Positions 30,639 through 40,616 of a stretch of DNA of 64,000 nt are shown here, piece by piece. Position 1 is the stretch's first letter, and each line of letters opens with the position of its first letter. This DNA is from Paracoccus cavernae (GTDB lineage Bacteria > Pseudomonadota > Alphaproteobacteria > Rhodobacterales > Rhodobacteraceae). Under the pieces are notes generated by a model. The model searched no databases. It saw only the letters and a program-made list of their open reading frames with translations, and was not told the origin of the DNA. The stretch lies in contig JAUFRC010000001.1 of the NCBI GenBank assembly GCA_030410095.1, positions 1,562,501-1,626,500 of the forward strand, given 5' to 3'. Position numbers and translations under genes: made by a program.

Positions 30639-31494
30639 ATGAAAAACGCTTTTGTTGAAACGTCCAATTACCGCCGCTTCACGTCGGCATTGACCCGCCT
30701 TGATGATCGCGGCGCGGAGGAAGCCTGCATGGTCGTGGTCGACGGCAAGCCGGGCTTGGGCAAGACCGCCACCATGTCGCGCTGGACGACCCAAACGGGC
30801 AGCATCTATCTGCGCGCCCAGAAGGGCTGGGATTACAGCTGGTTCATTCAGGAAATCTTGGCCGAGCTGTCGATCACCAACGTCCCGAACCGCAAGCGAG
30901 ACCGCTTCCGTCTGGTCATCGAACGCCTCGACGATCTCGGCACCTCGGCCGCGCTCGAAGGGCGCCCGTTCAGCCTCGTAATCGACGAGGCCGACCTGAT
31001 CTCCTCGAAACCCGAGGTCATGGAGGGCATTCGCGGCATCTCCGATCTGAAGTTCCTGCCCACCATCCTCGTCGGCATGGGCAAACTGCGCGATCACTTG
31101 CGCCGCTTCCCCCAGATCGAGAGCCGCGCCCCGAACAAGGTCGAGTTCCTGCCCGCCACGCTCGATGATGCGCGCGACCTGATCACCGGCCTCTGCCAGG
31201 TCCCCGTCGCCCCTGGTCGACGAATGCCTGAACGAATGGTCGGCAGACTCGCGCCCAGAGATCCGCGCCCTCGTCACCAAGGCGTTCAACACCGACAAGG
31301 AAGGCAAGATCAACCGTTCGGAGATCTTCACCCTGCTGCGCCTCGACATCGTGGACGAGCGCTGGCAGCGCGCGATGCAGGCTATCCGTGATGCGATCCG
31401 CGTGACCGGTTCCAAAAGCTATATCCGCTTCTGGATGCGCGAGGGCATCGATGCGCCGCGCCAAGCCATCACCATCGATCTGGCGAGCGCTTGA
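30639..31494 (+). CDS. Mu-like transposition activator ATPase (MuB-like)
   Basis: AAA+ ATPase that, in Mu, binds target DNA and stimulates the transposase. Walker A is VVVDGKPGLGKTATMSRW, Walker B is FSLVIDEADLISSK, and sensor-type ILVGMGKLRDHLRRFPQIESRA follows, all within residues 30-170. The start ATG at 30639 follows GAGGAG, 31 bases after the transposase stop, as expected for an A-B operon. One C appears to be extra in the CCCC run at 31210-31213. Removing it gives VALVDECLNEWSADSRPEIRALV and an end in ITIDLASA, 284 residues. Confidence 0.8.
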
Positions 31495-31495
31495 T

Positions 31496-31972
31496 ATGCT
31501 GCAGACCCAAACAATCCGCCCCACAGTTCCCTTCTGGACCCTTCAGGGTACGGTCGATCTTGCGAACCTTCGCCCCGAAGACACCACGGCGGAAATCCTT
31601 GCCGACGCCATGGCCAAGATCAATCGCTTCTCCGGGCGAACGCCGCAGCCTTGGCCGGTCGCCTCGCATTCGGTTCTGGTAGAACGCCTCGTCGCTCCCG
31701 AGCTGGGCCCGTGGGCTTTGCTTCACGACGCCCATGAGGTCTTCCTCGGTGATCTGACCATGCCGGCCGTCGAACTGATCTGCAAAGGATTCGACGGCGG
31801 CATGGTTGAGGAAGCAATCCGCGAGGCGAAAGGGCGGCTGGATCGCATGATTGCAGCCGCCTGGCATCTGCCCGTCCGCTCGCTCATGGCTTTGCGCAAG
31901 CGCGACAAAGACGACATCGCCGAGGAGGCATCGATCCTCGATATGTATTGTGCAGCGTTGGGGATGGCGTGA
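31496..31972 (+). CDS. HD-domain phosphohydrolase, phage early gene
   Basis: A 158-residue protein of the YfbR-like HD fold. It has INRFSGRTPQPWPVASHSVLVERLV (the first His), LLHDAHEVFLGDLTMPAVE (HD pair) and a later DDIAEEASILDMYCAA. HD phosphohydrolases of this group remove phosphate from nucleotides; phage copies probably tune nucleotide pools. It begins one base after the MuB-like stop and its TGA overlaps the next start, so it belongs to the early operon. The frame is intact. Activity is inferred from the motif only. Confidence 0.7.
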   Translation: MLQTQTIRPTVPFWTLQGTVDLANLRPEDTTAEILADAMAKINRFSGRTPQPWPVASHSVLVERLVAPELGPWALLHDAHEVFLGDLTMPAVELICKGFDGGMVEEAIREAKGRLDRMIAAAWHLPVRSLMALRKRDKDDIAEEASILDMYCAALGMA

Positions 31973-32160
31973 TGGAACAGTTCATCCTCCTCATCCGCAC
32001 CATTTTCGGCTGGATCTTCAAGGGCGGGTTTGCCGCGATTTCTGCCGCACATGCCGCCAAGGCCGGCTTGACCGACCGGCCGCGCCGCAATCGTCGCATG
32101 GATGCCACCGCGCTGAATGATCGTCGCGGCTCCGGCATGCGCTGCCGTGGTTTCCTCGGC
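31972..32160 (+). pseudogene. Small phage early gene, cut at its 3' end
   Basis: Begins MEQFILLIRTIFGWIFKGGFAAISAAHAAKAGL with a hydrophobic N-terminal stretch that could be a membrane helix, overlapping the HD gene stop (ATGA). The following residues become Arg-rich and run out of any sensible coding pattern near 32120-32160, where tape-measure sequence takes over in another frame. I read this as the left side of an internal prophage deletion. Confidence 0.4.
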
Positions 32161-33231
32161 TCACCCTGCCCTGATCTTCACCCCGCAAAAGCTCAGGGGT
32201 GTGCAGGCGCAGGTCTGGCAGTTCTTCGCGAGCAAGGGGATGGCCCCGCACCAGATCGCGGGGATCATGGGCAATATTCAGGCCGAAAGCGGATTTGATC
32301 CGCTCGCAGTCGGCGATGCGGGCCAAGCCTTTGGCCTCTTCCAGTGGAACGACCGCAAGCAGAACCTTTTCGATTTCATCGGAGGCAAACAGAACCTTGG
32401 CGATATCCAGAAACAGTTGGAGTTCGCCTGGCACGAGCTGATGACCACGGAGCGCCCCTCCTACAACCGGCTGATGGGCCAGTCCGATGTTCGCGGCTCG
32501 ACCGATGCTTTCCTCGGGTTCGAGCGTCCCAAGAACTATTCGCTGTCAAACCCTTCCGCATCGCATGGCTACGACACCCGCCAAGCGGCGGCCGCAACAG
32601 CCTATTCCCAGATGAACCAAGCCGCGCTCGATGCCGCTGCCCAGATCGGCCAGCTCGGCACCGACGCCACGCGCGCCGGCACCGGCATGGAAAACCTCGG
32701 TGCCGGCATGGGCCAGTTCGGTGGCCAGCTCGGCCAGATGCTTTCGGGTCTCGCGGGCGCGGTCGGCGGCAAGACCGGTGGCATTTTGCAATTCGTTCTC
32801 GGGATCGGCAGCCAGCTCGCGGGCGGGGCCAAGCTTTTCCGAAACGGCGGCTTTACCGGCGCGGGGATCCCGATCAGGCGGCGGGGATCGTCCATGCCGG
32901 GGAATATGTTTTCGACGCCGAGGCAACCCGCCGCATCGGCATCGCCAATCTCGAAGGCATCCGCAGGGGCGGCATGCGCGGCTTTCGCGACGGCGGTTTC
33001 GTCGGCACCGCGCCCATGCTCGGGCGGGCCGCCAATAGCGCTGCACCGGTGCAGAGCGGTGGCGAGAATGGACGCCCGGTCTTCCAGATCAACGTCAACG
33101 GCGCGCGTGGCAATGCCGAGATCAGCGAGATGGTCCAGAACGGCGTCCAGAGCGCGCTCGAAACCTATGACCGCCTTGTCATGCCCCGTCGGGTGCAGGG
33201 CGTGATCAATGATGCAAGGGATGTCGGCTGA
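32117..33231 (+). pseudogene. Tail tape-measure protein, C-terminal part with lysozyme-like domain
   Basis: About 371 residues after restoring one G near 32872. The first half is a phage tail lysozyme domain: GVQAQVWQFFASKGMAPHQIAGIMGNIQAESGFDPLAVGDAGQAFGLFQW, with the catalytic Glu in QAES. The second half is the usual end of a tape-measure protein: Gly-rich GMGQFGGQLGQMLSGLAGAVGG, then [32 protein letters not shown]. Complete tape-measure proteins are much longer (often over 800 residues), so the N-terminal, length-setting part is missing. It joins the early region directly, which implies a large deletion of head, packaging and tail genes. Confidence 0.65.
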
Positions 33232-33885
33232 TGGCGGCTCTGACCTTCCGCTATCGCGTGCGGCGTTCTTCGACCTTCTGCCGATCCGCAAGATCACCCT
33301 CGATATTCCCGAGGTCGTGGCCCATTCGCGCACGCGCGGCGGGGAGATCATCGCCTCCGACAATGGCGCGCGGCTCTGGCAGGCAGAGATCACTCTCGGC
33401 CGCACTTTGCGCGAAGAGTTTGCCCAGGTCCGCCCGCTTCTGAACCTGCTGCGCGGCGCAGCCGGCTCGTTCATGATGTGCGATCCGACCCGACCCTTCC
33501 CGCAATGGGACCCGACCGGCTCCAAGCTCGGATCGGCCGGCCCGGTGATTTCCGCGCTCCCCAACGCGCGCGAGATCTCGATCAGCGGTCTGCCGGCCAA
33601 TTATCGCCTGATGCGCGACGATCTGATCGGCTTCACCTATGGGACCAACCCCAGCGCTTCGCTCTTCATGAGGTCGTGACGCCAAGAAACGCCAATGCCT
33701 CGGGCGCGCTCACGCTCCTCGAGGTCAACCCGCCCCTGCGCCCCGGTGCGGCCGTCGGCGCGGCGATCACGCTCATCCGTCCGGTCTGCAAGGCGATGAT
33801 CGTGCCCGGATCCTTCAAGCCCGGCGGGTTCGACGCGACCCTCTCCGAAGGCACCACCTTCAGCGTCATCCAGACCTTGAGGTAA
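33231..33885 (+). CDS. Phage tail-tip protein
   Basis: About 218 residues after restoring a C near 33252 and a C near 33657. Readable segments are FPLSRAAFFDLLPIRKITLD, then IIASDNGARLWQAEITLGR, SFMMCDPTRPFPQWDPTGSKLG and VIPGSFKPGGFDATLSEGTTFSVIQ-like ending. It lies between the tape-measure gene and a DUF2163-like gene, the place where gene transfer agent (GTA) and Mu-like phages of Rhodobacterales carry tail-tip or baseplate proteins. I do not recognise a named family with certainty. Confidence 0.5.
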
Positions 33886-33886
33886 C

Positions 33887-34506
33887 ATGCTCACGCTCGA
33901 CCCCGCCGTCAGCGCCCATCTCGCGGCGCGCAAGCCGATCAAATCGCGCCGTTTGCTTTGGGTCTCTGCCCAGAACCGCACAACCGGCGCGGTCGAGACC
34001 ATGGGTCTGTGGACCGGCGACGACCATCAGGACTTCATCATCAAGGGCGAGAACCGCACCTATTATGGCGCAGGCTCGGTTCTGGAAATCGAGGGCATCC
34101 GGCGCGCGGCCGGCCTCGATGTCCGGACGCTTCAGGTCAAGGTCTCGGCGATCAGCCCCGAGGTCGAGATGCTCATTCGCGGCTATGACGCGCGGCTCGC
34201 GCCGGTCGAGATCCACCGCGTCTATTTCGACCCTGCGACCGATCAGCCCTTGGCCGCACCGCACCGCATTTTCAAAGGCTGGATCGACGAGATCGATCTG
34301 CCGACGCCGGCCGAGGGTCAGGTCGCGGCCGCCAAGATCAAGCTGGCCAGCAACGCCCGCGCCGGAACGCGCGGTCTCACCCTGAAAAATCCGATGAAAG
34401 CCAGAAACTGCGCCGCTTGGCCGGCGGCGCGGCCGATCGCTTTTACCAATACACCGATGTGTCCGGTGCCGTTCCTGTCCGTTGGGGGAAAAATGAGGCT
34501 CTTTGA
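33887..34506 (+). CDS. DUF2163-like phage tail-tip protein
   Basis: About 206 residues after restoring a C at 34393. It shows LWVSAQNRTTGAVETMGLWTGDD, YYGAGSVLEIEGIRRAAGLDVRTLQVKVSAISPEVEMLIRGYDARLAPVEIHRVYFD and a C-terminal PVRWGKNEAL. This resembles the baseplate hub region proteins with DUF2163 that sit next to the peptidase and host-specificity genes in RcGTA and Mu-like phages. The ATG follows the previous stop by one base. Its end overlaps the next gene by 14 bases. Family placement is moderate. Confidence 0.55.
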
Positions 34507-34695
34507 CTGGGAGGCCCGCCTCTCGACCTATATCGGCGCGGTCGCCCGCGAGGGCTTCGCCTATGGCAGGCATGATTGCGCGCTCTTTGCGGCCGGCGGC
34601 GTTCAGGCGCTGACCGGCACGGATCCGGCCGCATCGTGGCGCGGGCGCTATTCCACCGAACTCGGCGGTCTGCGCCACCTGCGCCGCGCGGGCTT
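34493..34695 (+). pseudogene. DUF6950/NlpC-like phage protein, N-terminal fragment
   Basis: MRLFDWEARLSTYIGAVAREGFAYGRHDCALFAAGGVQALTG is the start of a cysteine-peptidase-like tail protein (Cys in HDCA). It continues AASWRGRYSTELGGLRHLRRAGF, then abruptly becomes tail-fibre sequence in another frame. Only about 65 of the usual 130-150 residues remain. The break lies at the short sequence GCGCGGGCTTTTGC, a likely deletion joint. Confidence 0.6.
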
Positions 34696-37484
34696 TTGCG
34701 CTCGCACCAAGTGCGGCGCAGAACGCCTCGCTCGGCCCGATCGGCATCCTGCCGCTCAGCGCCGACAAGGTGTACCGCATCACCATGCGCTTCTGGTCGG
34801 CATCGGGCTCTCGCGGGCGGCTCCATTTCGTCTACCTCGATGCGGCCGGCAACCGCATCATCAACACCAACCATGTCTTCCGCCCCGCCGGTAACCTGTT
34901 CCCGGCAGGCGAGATCATCACCCATACCGTGACGCTCGGGGCCAATGCCGGCGGTCTGGTCGACCTGCAGGTCACCAATGCCAACTGGCAAACGGCTGCC
35001 CAGATCCGCTTCGCGCTCGACACCGCCGTCGTGCAGTCCGAGCCGTTCAAGCTCTACGAGTTCCGGATCGAAGACGTCACCGAAGCCGATGCGGCCGCGC
35101 GCCATGCCAAGCTTTCGGCCGATGCCGCCACTGCCTCGGCCACTTCGGCAACACAGGCCGCAGCCTCCGAGACCGCTGCAGGCCAATCGGCCGGCGCTGC
35201 CGCCAATGCCAAGATCGAGGCGGAAACCGCGCGCGGACAGGCGCAGGTCGCCTCTGGTCAGGCGGCACAATCGTCGACCGATGCAGCGGGATCCGCCTCG
35301 CAAGCCCAGAGCCATGCCGCGCTTGCGGCCATCGCCAAGGATGATGCCGGCAACTCGGCATCCGCAGCCGCAGCCTCCTCGGTCACCGCGACCACGAAAG
35401 CCACGGAAGCAGGGCAAAGCGCCTCGCTCGCGTCCAGCCATGCCGGCACGGCACAAACGCAGGCCGGCATCGCCACATCGAAAGCGGCCGAAGCACTGAC
35501 CTCGGCGAGCGGCGCGGCCGGATCGGCCATCGAGGCCAAATCCTTCTCGCAGCTCGCCGCGCTCGCCCTCTCGGGCGGCAGCGCCAAAACCCGACCTTCC
35601 TTGATTGGAGCGGGGTCTTTCCGCCCCATATCGGGGTGGTCGCTGGCTCCAGCGGCACGATCGGCAAAGCTGTCGGGAAGTATGGCTATGCTTTCGAGCT
35701 GGTCACGACCTCGGTCGCGACGGTCGGCCCCTATGTCTTTCACGACAAAACCACCCTGAACGGTGTCACCAATCCGCAAAAGCTCCTGATCACGATCGAG
35801 GCCGAGCCGCTTAGCGGCTCGCTCGCCGGCATGGTCCTGCAATGCGGTTGGCATGACGCGCCAACCAACAGCTGGGGCTGGGCGGCTGTCAGGATCGGGC
35901 CGAACCTGACGGTCGGCGGCGGCATCCAGACCTATCAGGCCGTGCTGGAACGCCCCGCAGCATGGGCGGCCGGCAAGACGATCGATGATGTCTCGATCCG
36001 CTTCATGCCCAGCTATACGACCGCAGGCGCAACGGCGGCGATCAACCGCGTCAAGCTCCACCGCTTCGATGCGCAGGTCATTCTCGCCGATTCCTATATC
36101 GACCAGCAGCTCAAGACCAAAGCCACGCTCGACGGCATCGCCGAGACCTCCTACGTCATGCGGGTGAAGGCCGGCGGGGCATCGGCCGGTCTGGAGATGG
36201 TCGCGGCCTCGAACCCCAACGGTCCCGCATCCGCGATCCGCATGTCGGCCGACGAGATCCTGCTCGACGGCACGATCAAAGGCCCAATGATGGAGATCGG
36301 CGCGATCGGGGCCAGAGAGATCGCGGCGCGCTCGATTGTGGCATCCGCACTTGCGATCATGGATCTGACAAACCTTGTCCCTGATGACCAGCTCCAAGAC
36401 GATGTGTCCTGGATCAAGGGGATTGCCTTCCGGCTGCGCCCGATCACCGCCAGGGGCGATGTAAAGTCGGTTGGCGACCTCTATTACACGCACGCAGACA
36501 ACGTGAATGCGAACGTTCAATACGCTTATTCCCGCAACTTTTTCCCGGTCACGCCGGGGATGAGCTCTTTGTCTCCGGTCAGGTCATCAGGGCTGCCGGA
36601 ACGATGATGAACGCGCGGATCCAGCTGCAGTTCTTCGACAAGTCCGATACCCCGATCCCGTCGGGGATGTCGCCAATATCGTCACGATCAACGGTACGGC
36701 CAATACGGCCGCGCCTTACGAGGGCTCGACCGTGGTTCCGGCAGGTGCGCTGCAAGCGCGCTTCCGCTTCGCCGCAATTCATGCAGGGACCGACAGCAAT
36801 ATTGCCTTCGGCGCTCCGACAGTCAGGATCAAGGGCACGGGCAAACTCCTCGTTGACGGCTCGGTCCATGCCGACAAGCTGATCGTGGGAACCGTGCATG
36901 GCGGATTGATGGCCGCGACCGGCATCATCACGAAAGTCGGTCAGATCGATAATGCGGTGATCAGGCGCGCCCATATCGGGTTGGGCGAGATCGACGAGCT
37001 GCGCATCAAGGGCAATGCCTTCTTCGTTCCCTATCGCTTCACCGCAGCCAACGTGCAAATCCCGACGGCGAACCATATTGCCAACCAGCGCCTCCTGCTC
37101 GACAGGTCCATCACCGGATTGGGTGACGGCGGCTTCTTGGTCACAGTCAACGCCTATATGGCGACCACCACCCACTATGACTGCTTCGGCGGGCTGGTCC
37201 TGACGACGACGATCGATGGTGTGATCACGGGAACGGCTTCCGGCCTCCAAAGGTTCGGCATCCGCACCACCGGCGGCGACACCGGCTTCCGCATCCCGAT
37301 CGCGATGTCAGCTTCCGCCTTTGGCGGCGCGACAGTCAGGTTCCAGCTCTACGGCTACAACGGCCATTGGACGGGCGACTTCGAGCGCATCAATGCCGAG
37401 ACCGGGCAATATGTGAACCCCCGCTCCTCCAACCCCTTCAACATCGAGGGCATCACCCTCTCTGTTTCCGCGAGCCGCCGATGA
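34692..37484 (+). pseudogene. Phage tail fibre / host-specificity protein, N-terminus missing
   Basis: About 931 residues after three one-base repairs (A near 35592, G near 36563, C near 36662). Order: a beta-rich LPLSADKVYRITMRFWSASGS module, then a 180-residue Ala/Ser/Thr-rich collagen-free coiled stretch (residues 130-300) typical of fibre shafts. A carbohydrate-binding-like part (FPPHIGVVAGSSGTIGKAVGKYGYAFEL) follows, then a DUF1983-type region (IRMSADEILLDGTIKGPMMEIGAIGAREI), and a C-terminal receptor-tip domain. The beginning joins the DUF6950 fragment at 34692, so the front end of the host-specificity protein is lost. Binds the host surface in intact phages. Confidence 0.6.
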
Positions 37485-38028
37485 TCTTCGTCTTTCTCGA
37501 CCCCGACACCAACCTCATGACCACCGCAAGCCTCGAACCGGAGGGCATCGACGCGATCGAGGTGGATGATGAGTTCTTCGACATCAACAGCGTCTACATC
37601 TCGGAAGGCCGTCTCCTGCCGGTTCCACCGGCACCGAGCGCTTTCCATTGGTTCGACCCGTCGACCGGCATCTGGGTCGACGACCGCAGCCCTGCCGATG
37701 CCCTCGCAGCTGCGCGGGCCGCAGCGAGCATGAGCCGGTCCGACTTTGTCCTTGCGATCAAGAACTCCGGTCTTGTCGACATGTCGCTCACCGAGGCGGG
37801 TCAGGCCGCGCGCGGGAAATTCCCGCGCCGTTCGAGACGATCATCGCATCATTGCCCGCCGGCATGCAGCTCGAAGCCGTTGTCCGGTGGAGCGGAGCCA
37901 CCATGATCGAGCGCAGCAATCCGATACTGGCCGTCTTGGCCGGGGCCCTGTCGATCACCGACGCCCAGCTCGACGCGCTCTTCGATATTGCCCCACCCAC
38001 CGATCAACCACAGGAGACCCAACCATGA
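37481..38028 (+). CDS. Tail-fibre-associated small phage protein
   Basis: About 182 residues after restoring a G near 37813. It starts MIFVFLDPDTNLMTTASLEPEGI and has HWFDPSTGIWVDDRSPADALAAARAAA, a pattern of small proteins encoded after tail-fibre genes that may act as fibre assembly factors. The second half (SRSDFVLAIKNSG, then IIASLPAGMQLEAVVRWSGATMIERSNPILA) resembles a short conserved domain seen at the ends of such proteins. Both junctions are four-base ATGA overlaps, so it is coupled to its neighbours. Function unproven. Confidence 0.5.
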
Positions 38029-38198
38029 CCCTTGATCCCCGCCTCGATACCGCCCCGCTCGAAGCCCTGCGGGAGGAAGCCCTGACCGTGGCCGACGAGG
38101 TCGACGGCATCTCCATGCTCGACGTCAAGCGCGAGGCCGACTTCAAACTCGCGCAAGCCATCAACGCCGTGAAGGTTTTGCGCAAGCTCTCGGCATGA
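38025..38198 (+). CDS. Small helical protein at the end of the tail operon
   Basis: A 57-residue, charged, helical protein (LDPRLDTAPLEALREEAL, then MLDVKREADFKLAQAINAVKVLRKLSA). It has a good ribosome binding site (CAGGAG) and overlaps the previous gene by four bases. A strong terminator begins six bases after its stop. Unknown family; size, position and coupling suggest a last gene of the phage late operon. Confidence 0.5.
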   Translation: MTLDPRLDTAPLEALREEALTVADEVDGISMLDVKREADFKLAQAINAVKVLRKLSA

Positions 38199-38203
38199 AC
38201 GAA

Positions 38204-38237
38204 AAATCCGGCCTCGTATAAGGGGGCCGGATTTATT
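38204..38237 (+). terminator. Terminator of the prophage tail operon
   Basis: AAATCCGGCC (38204-38213) and GGCCGGATTT (38225-38234) pair perfectly over 10 bp with a loop of 11 bases, followed by ATT. Confidence 0.8.
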
Positions 38238-38321
38238 GGGCGGGGTGTTAGAAAATTTTTTATGGCCTCGCATTCCTGACAGACCAGACAGCTGTTTTCG
38301 AATCGAACAGGAAAGACGAGC

Positions 38322-39159
38322 ATGACGCTGATATCTTTTAGGCAGCTTATTCACATGATCGAACTTAATAGTCAGTACACCGTGGCTGCCATGAGCTTCC
38401 TGTCCGGCCAGTCGGGCGAATGGAAGGTCATGATCCAATTGCTGGCACGGCAAACGATCGGACCATTCTCCCCCCGTGGAAATGAAAGCCCATTTTATAA
38501 GGAGCTGTAAAAACCTTCTGGCCGCATCCCAGGCCCTTGGACTGAAAGCCTCCGAAGCAGCGGCAAACCGTGCAGTGAAAGAGAGCCTCGAACTCCTCGC
38601 ACACCCCTATCTGGATGCCCATATCCTTGGCCGTCTCGTGAGCCTGGCAGACCATCTCGTTCAAACATTTGGTGATGAGATCGAAGGGCGATCTTTCTTC
38701 GTTATGCCCGCTGCTCACTCGAAATACTTCAGCAGTGATCAAGCCTTCGGTGCTGATGTCGAAGACGCCTTCCCATCTGCGTCATTCGATATCTCCGAGG
38801 CGGCAAAGTGTCGTGCTTTCGGGCGCTGGACCGCCAGCGTTATGCATCTCATGCGAGTGATGGAGGTCGGCCTCTCATCGTTGGCCAAGCACTACGACGT
38901 GGTTCACGATGCCAACTGGAATCAAGTCATCAATCAGATTGAGGCGCGCACGAGGGAAGTCGGGAAGCGCAGCCACGGTGCCGAGGCAGAGCAATGGGCA
39001 GCTGAAGCAGCAACACACCTTCGCTTCGTGAAAAATGCGTGGCGCAACCACGCTATGCACCCGCTAGAAAAATATGATGAGGACCGCGCCGTCCTGATCT
39101 TCGAAAACTGTCGGTCATTCATGCAGCATCTCGCAGGTAAACTGGCCGAATTCGACTGA
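38322..39159 (+). CDS. Hypothetical protein, helical, possibly two-part
   Basis: Two frames probably make one gene. The first (38322-38510) starts with a good ribosome binding site (AGGAAAG) and reads MTLISFRQLIHMIELNSQYTV, ending SPFYKEL. The second (to 39159; GTG at 38476 without a ribosome binding site) reads KNLLAASQALGLKASEAAANRAV, then FPSASFDISEAAKCRAFGRWTASVMHLMRVMEVGLSSLAKHYDV, HLRFVKNAWRNHAMHPLEKYDEDRAVLIFENCRSFMQHLA. The second pattern is one I recognise as a widespread unnamed family in bacteria with mobile elements; its function is unknown to me. Joining the frames needs two missing bases near 38480-38505. It lies in prophage accessory territory between tail genes and end-like repeats. 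Confidence 0.5.
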
Positions 39160-39239
39160 TCAATATGGCAGTTGCACCTGTCAGGATCTCGAGCAAGCGC
39201 GGCTTCCTGACAGCTGCAGCCGCTCGCCCCACACCCAGA

Positions 39240-39641
39240 TGCTCGATCAAAGTGAAAAAACTACGTCACGAAGCTAGCGCGCGGCGACAGCAACAAACAG
39301 GACAAGCGGAATGAACTACCCTATCAACCTCTGGCCAGACGGCAGCGTTGTGACTGAAGACGGAGAAGTGATCGGAACCCATGACCTAATCGATGGTGCC
39401 ATCTGGACTTTTACCCCTGCCGACGGGAGCGAGAGCATCCTCAGCGACGCATTCATGAGCTCATTTTGTGAGAAGGTTCACATGTGGTGGAAGGCCAAGT
39501 GCGCCTAAGCATCTTTAGGGTGTGACTTAACGAACCGCCCGCCTCACGCTCCGGTGCTCGATCAAGGTGAAAAATTGTCGTCGCGAAGCTAGTTCACTTT
39601 TGTCGCAAAGCTAGTGCGCCGCAACAGCAACACGCAACAGA
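39240..39641. repeat. Three related repeats with a GCTAG core
   Basis: Copy A (39240-39300) has TGCTCGATCAAAGTGAAAAA, then CACGAAGCTAGCGCGC and GACAGCAACA. Copy B (39555-39592) repeats TGCTCGATCAAGGTGAAAAA and CGCGAAGCTAG. Copy C (39593-39641) has CACTTTTGTCGCAAAGCTAG, then TGCGCCGCAACAGCAACA. They flank a 65-codon open frame and lie between the prophage genes and tRNA-Ser. Such spaced, imperfect repeats near a Mu-like right end could be transposase-binding sites. Confidence 0.45.
39311..39508 (+). CDS. Small hypothetical protein between the repeats
   Basis: A 65-residue acidic protein, MNYPINLWPDGSVVTEDGEV, with IGTHDLIDGAIWTFTPADGSESIL and a Trp-rich end (KVHMWWKAKCA). GCGGA precedes the ATG. 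No family is recognised. It lies inside the repeat pair, as a cargo or immunity-type gene at a prophage end might. The codon pattern is plausible but the gene is short. Confidence 0.4.
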   Translation: MNYPINLWPDGSVVTEDGEVIGTHDLIDGAIWTFTPADGSESILSDAFMSSFCEKVHMWWKAKCA

Positions 39642-39791
39642 AACTCTTCGCGAAGTCGACCACTACACCAAGTCGGCCGACCGTCGCCGCGCGGTTCGAG
39701 GAACGGACCAAGGTCAGAACGTTGGAAAATTCCCTGACACAGGTGGAAAACCCGTAAATTTCCAAATAAATTCAATCACTTAAAAGAGGGG

Positions 39792-39881
39792 TGGCGGACA
39801 GTGAGGGATTCGAACCCTCGAGACGGTTCCCCGCCTACACACTTTCCAGGCGTGCGCCTTCGACCACTCGGCCAACTGTCC
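39792..39881 (-). tRNA. tRNA-Ser (GGA)
   Basis: Acceptor stem GGACAGT pairs with ACTGTCC, then discriminator G and encoded CCA. The anticodon loop is CTGGAAA with anticodon GGA. It has the long variable arm of class II tRNAs and a GGTTCGAATCC T-arm. Ninety bases including CCA. It marks the right border of the second accessory region. Confidence 0.93.
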
Positions 39882-39926
39882 GTTGCCAGTCGTCTAGCCC
39901 GTGACAGAGCCAGACGCAAGCACTCT

Positions 39927-40499
39927 TCAGAGCTTTGAAATCCGTTTCTGAAGTTCGGCGAGCTGGCGGCGGATTTCGGACATGTCGTCGCCCGATCCAT
40001 CCGCGGTTTTGCCGTCGCCGTTGTCCTCGTCGCGCTCGGGGCCGCTGCTCGTGGGCCAGCCGGAGGACATCGCCTTGAGGAACATCTCCTGCTGGCGGCG
40101 CAGTGCCTCGAAGCCCGGCATCGAGGACATCGGATTGGGAAAGGTCGAGAGGTTTTCCATGACTTTCGACTGGCCCTCGCGCAGCATTTCAAAGCTCGCG
40201 GCCAGAAACTGCGGCACGACCGATTGCGCCTGCGTCGTGTAGCTGCGCACTAGATCGGTGAGCACGTCGAGCGGCAGGACATTCTCGCCACGGCTTTCGT
40301 GTTCGGCGATGATCTGCAGCAGATATTGGCGCGTCAGATCGTCGCCGGACTTCAGATCCACGATCTGCACCTGACGCCCCGAGCGGATGAAGCCGGAAAT
40401 ATCGTCGAGCGTGACGTAGTCGCTGGTCTCGGTATTGTAGAGACGGCGGCTGGCGTAGCGCTTGATCAACAGCGGCTTGGTGTTATCGGCCTCGGACAT
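39927..40499 (-). CDS. phaR: Polyhydroxyalkanoate synthesis repressor PhaR
   Basis: A 190-residue DNA- and PHB-binding regulator that releases the phasin promoter when granules form. The N-terminal DNA-binding domain is clear: KPLLIKRYASRRLYNTETSDYVTLDDISGFIRSGRQVQIVDLKSGDDLTRQYLLQIIAEHE. The middle is helical (LRRQQEMFLKAMSSGW), and the tail is acidic with a coiled end (EIRRQLAELQKRISKL). The start at 40499 has GGAG six bases before it. Directly downstream of phaP on the same strand. Frame intact. Confidence 0.95.
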   Translation of the reverse strand: MSEADNTKPLLIKRYASRRLYNTETSDYVTLDDISGFIRSGRQVQIVDLKSGDDLTRQYLLQIIAEHESRGENVLPLDVLTDLVRSYTTQAQSVVPQFLAASFEMLREGQSKVMENLSTFPNPMSSMPGFEALRRQQEMFLKAMSSGWPTSSGPERDEDNGDGKTADGSGDDMSEIRRQLAELQKRISKL

Positions 40500-40616
40500 C
40501 GTCATCTCCAGGTATTGCAATTGCAGCATGATGGAAAAACGACCGGCAAATTGCAAAGAAAAACAGCAACCCGCAGCGTGGTTTGCGGAGAGTGCCGCAT
40601 CCTGCCCGATGATGTG

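Noticed and set aside
31972..38237. Gene transfer agent cluster
   Set aside because: The tail-tip genes resemble RcGTA, but MuA- and MuB-like genes lie directly upstream in the same direction, and head and terminase genes are missing. A Mu-like prophage remnant fits better.
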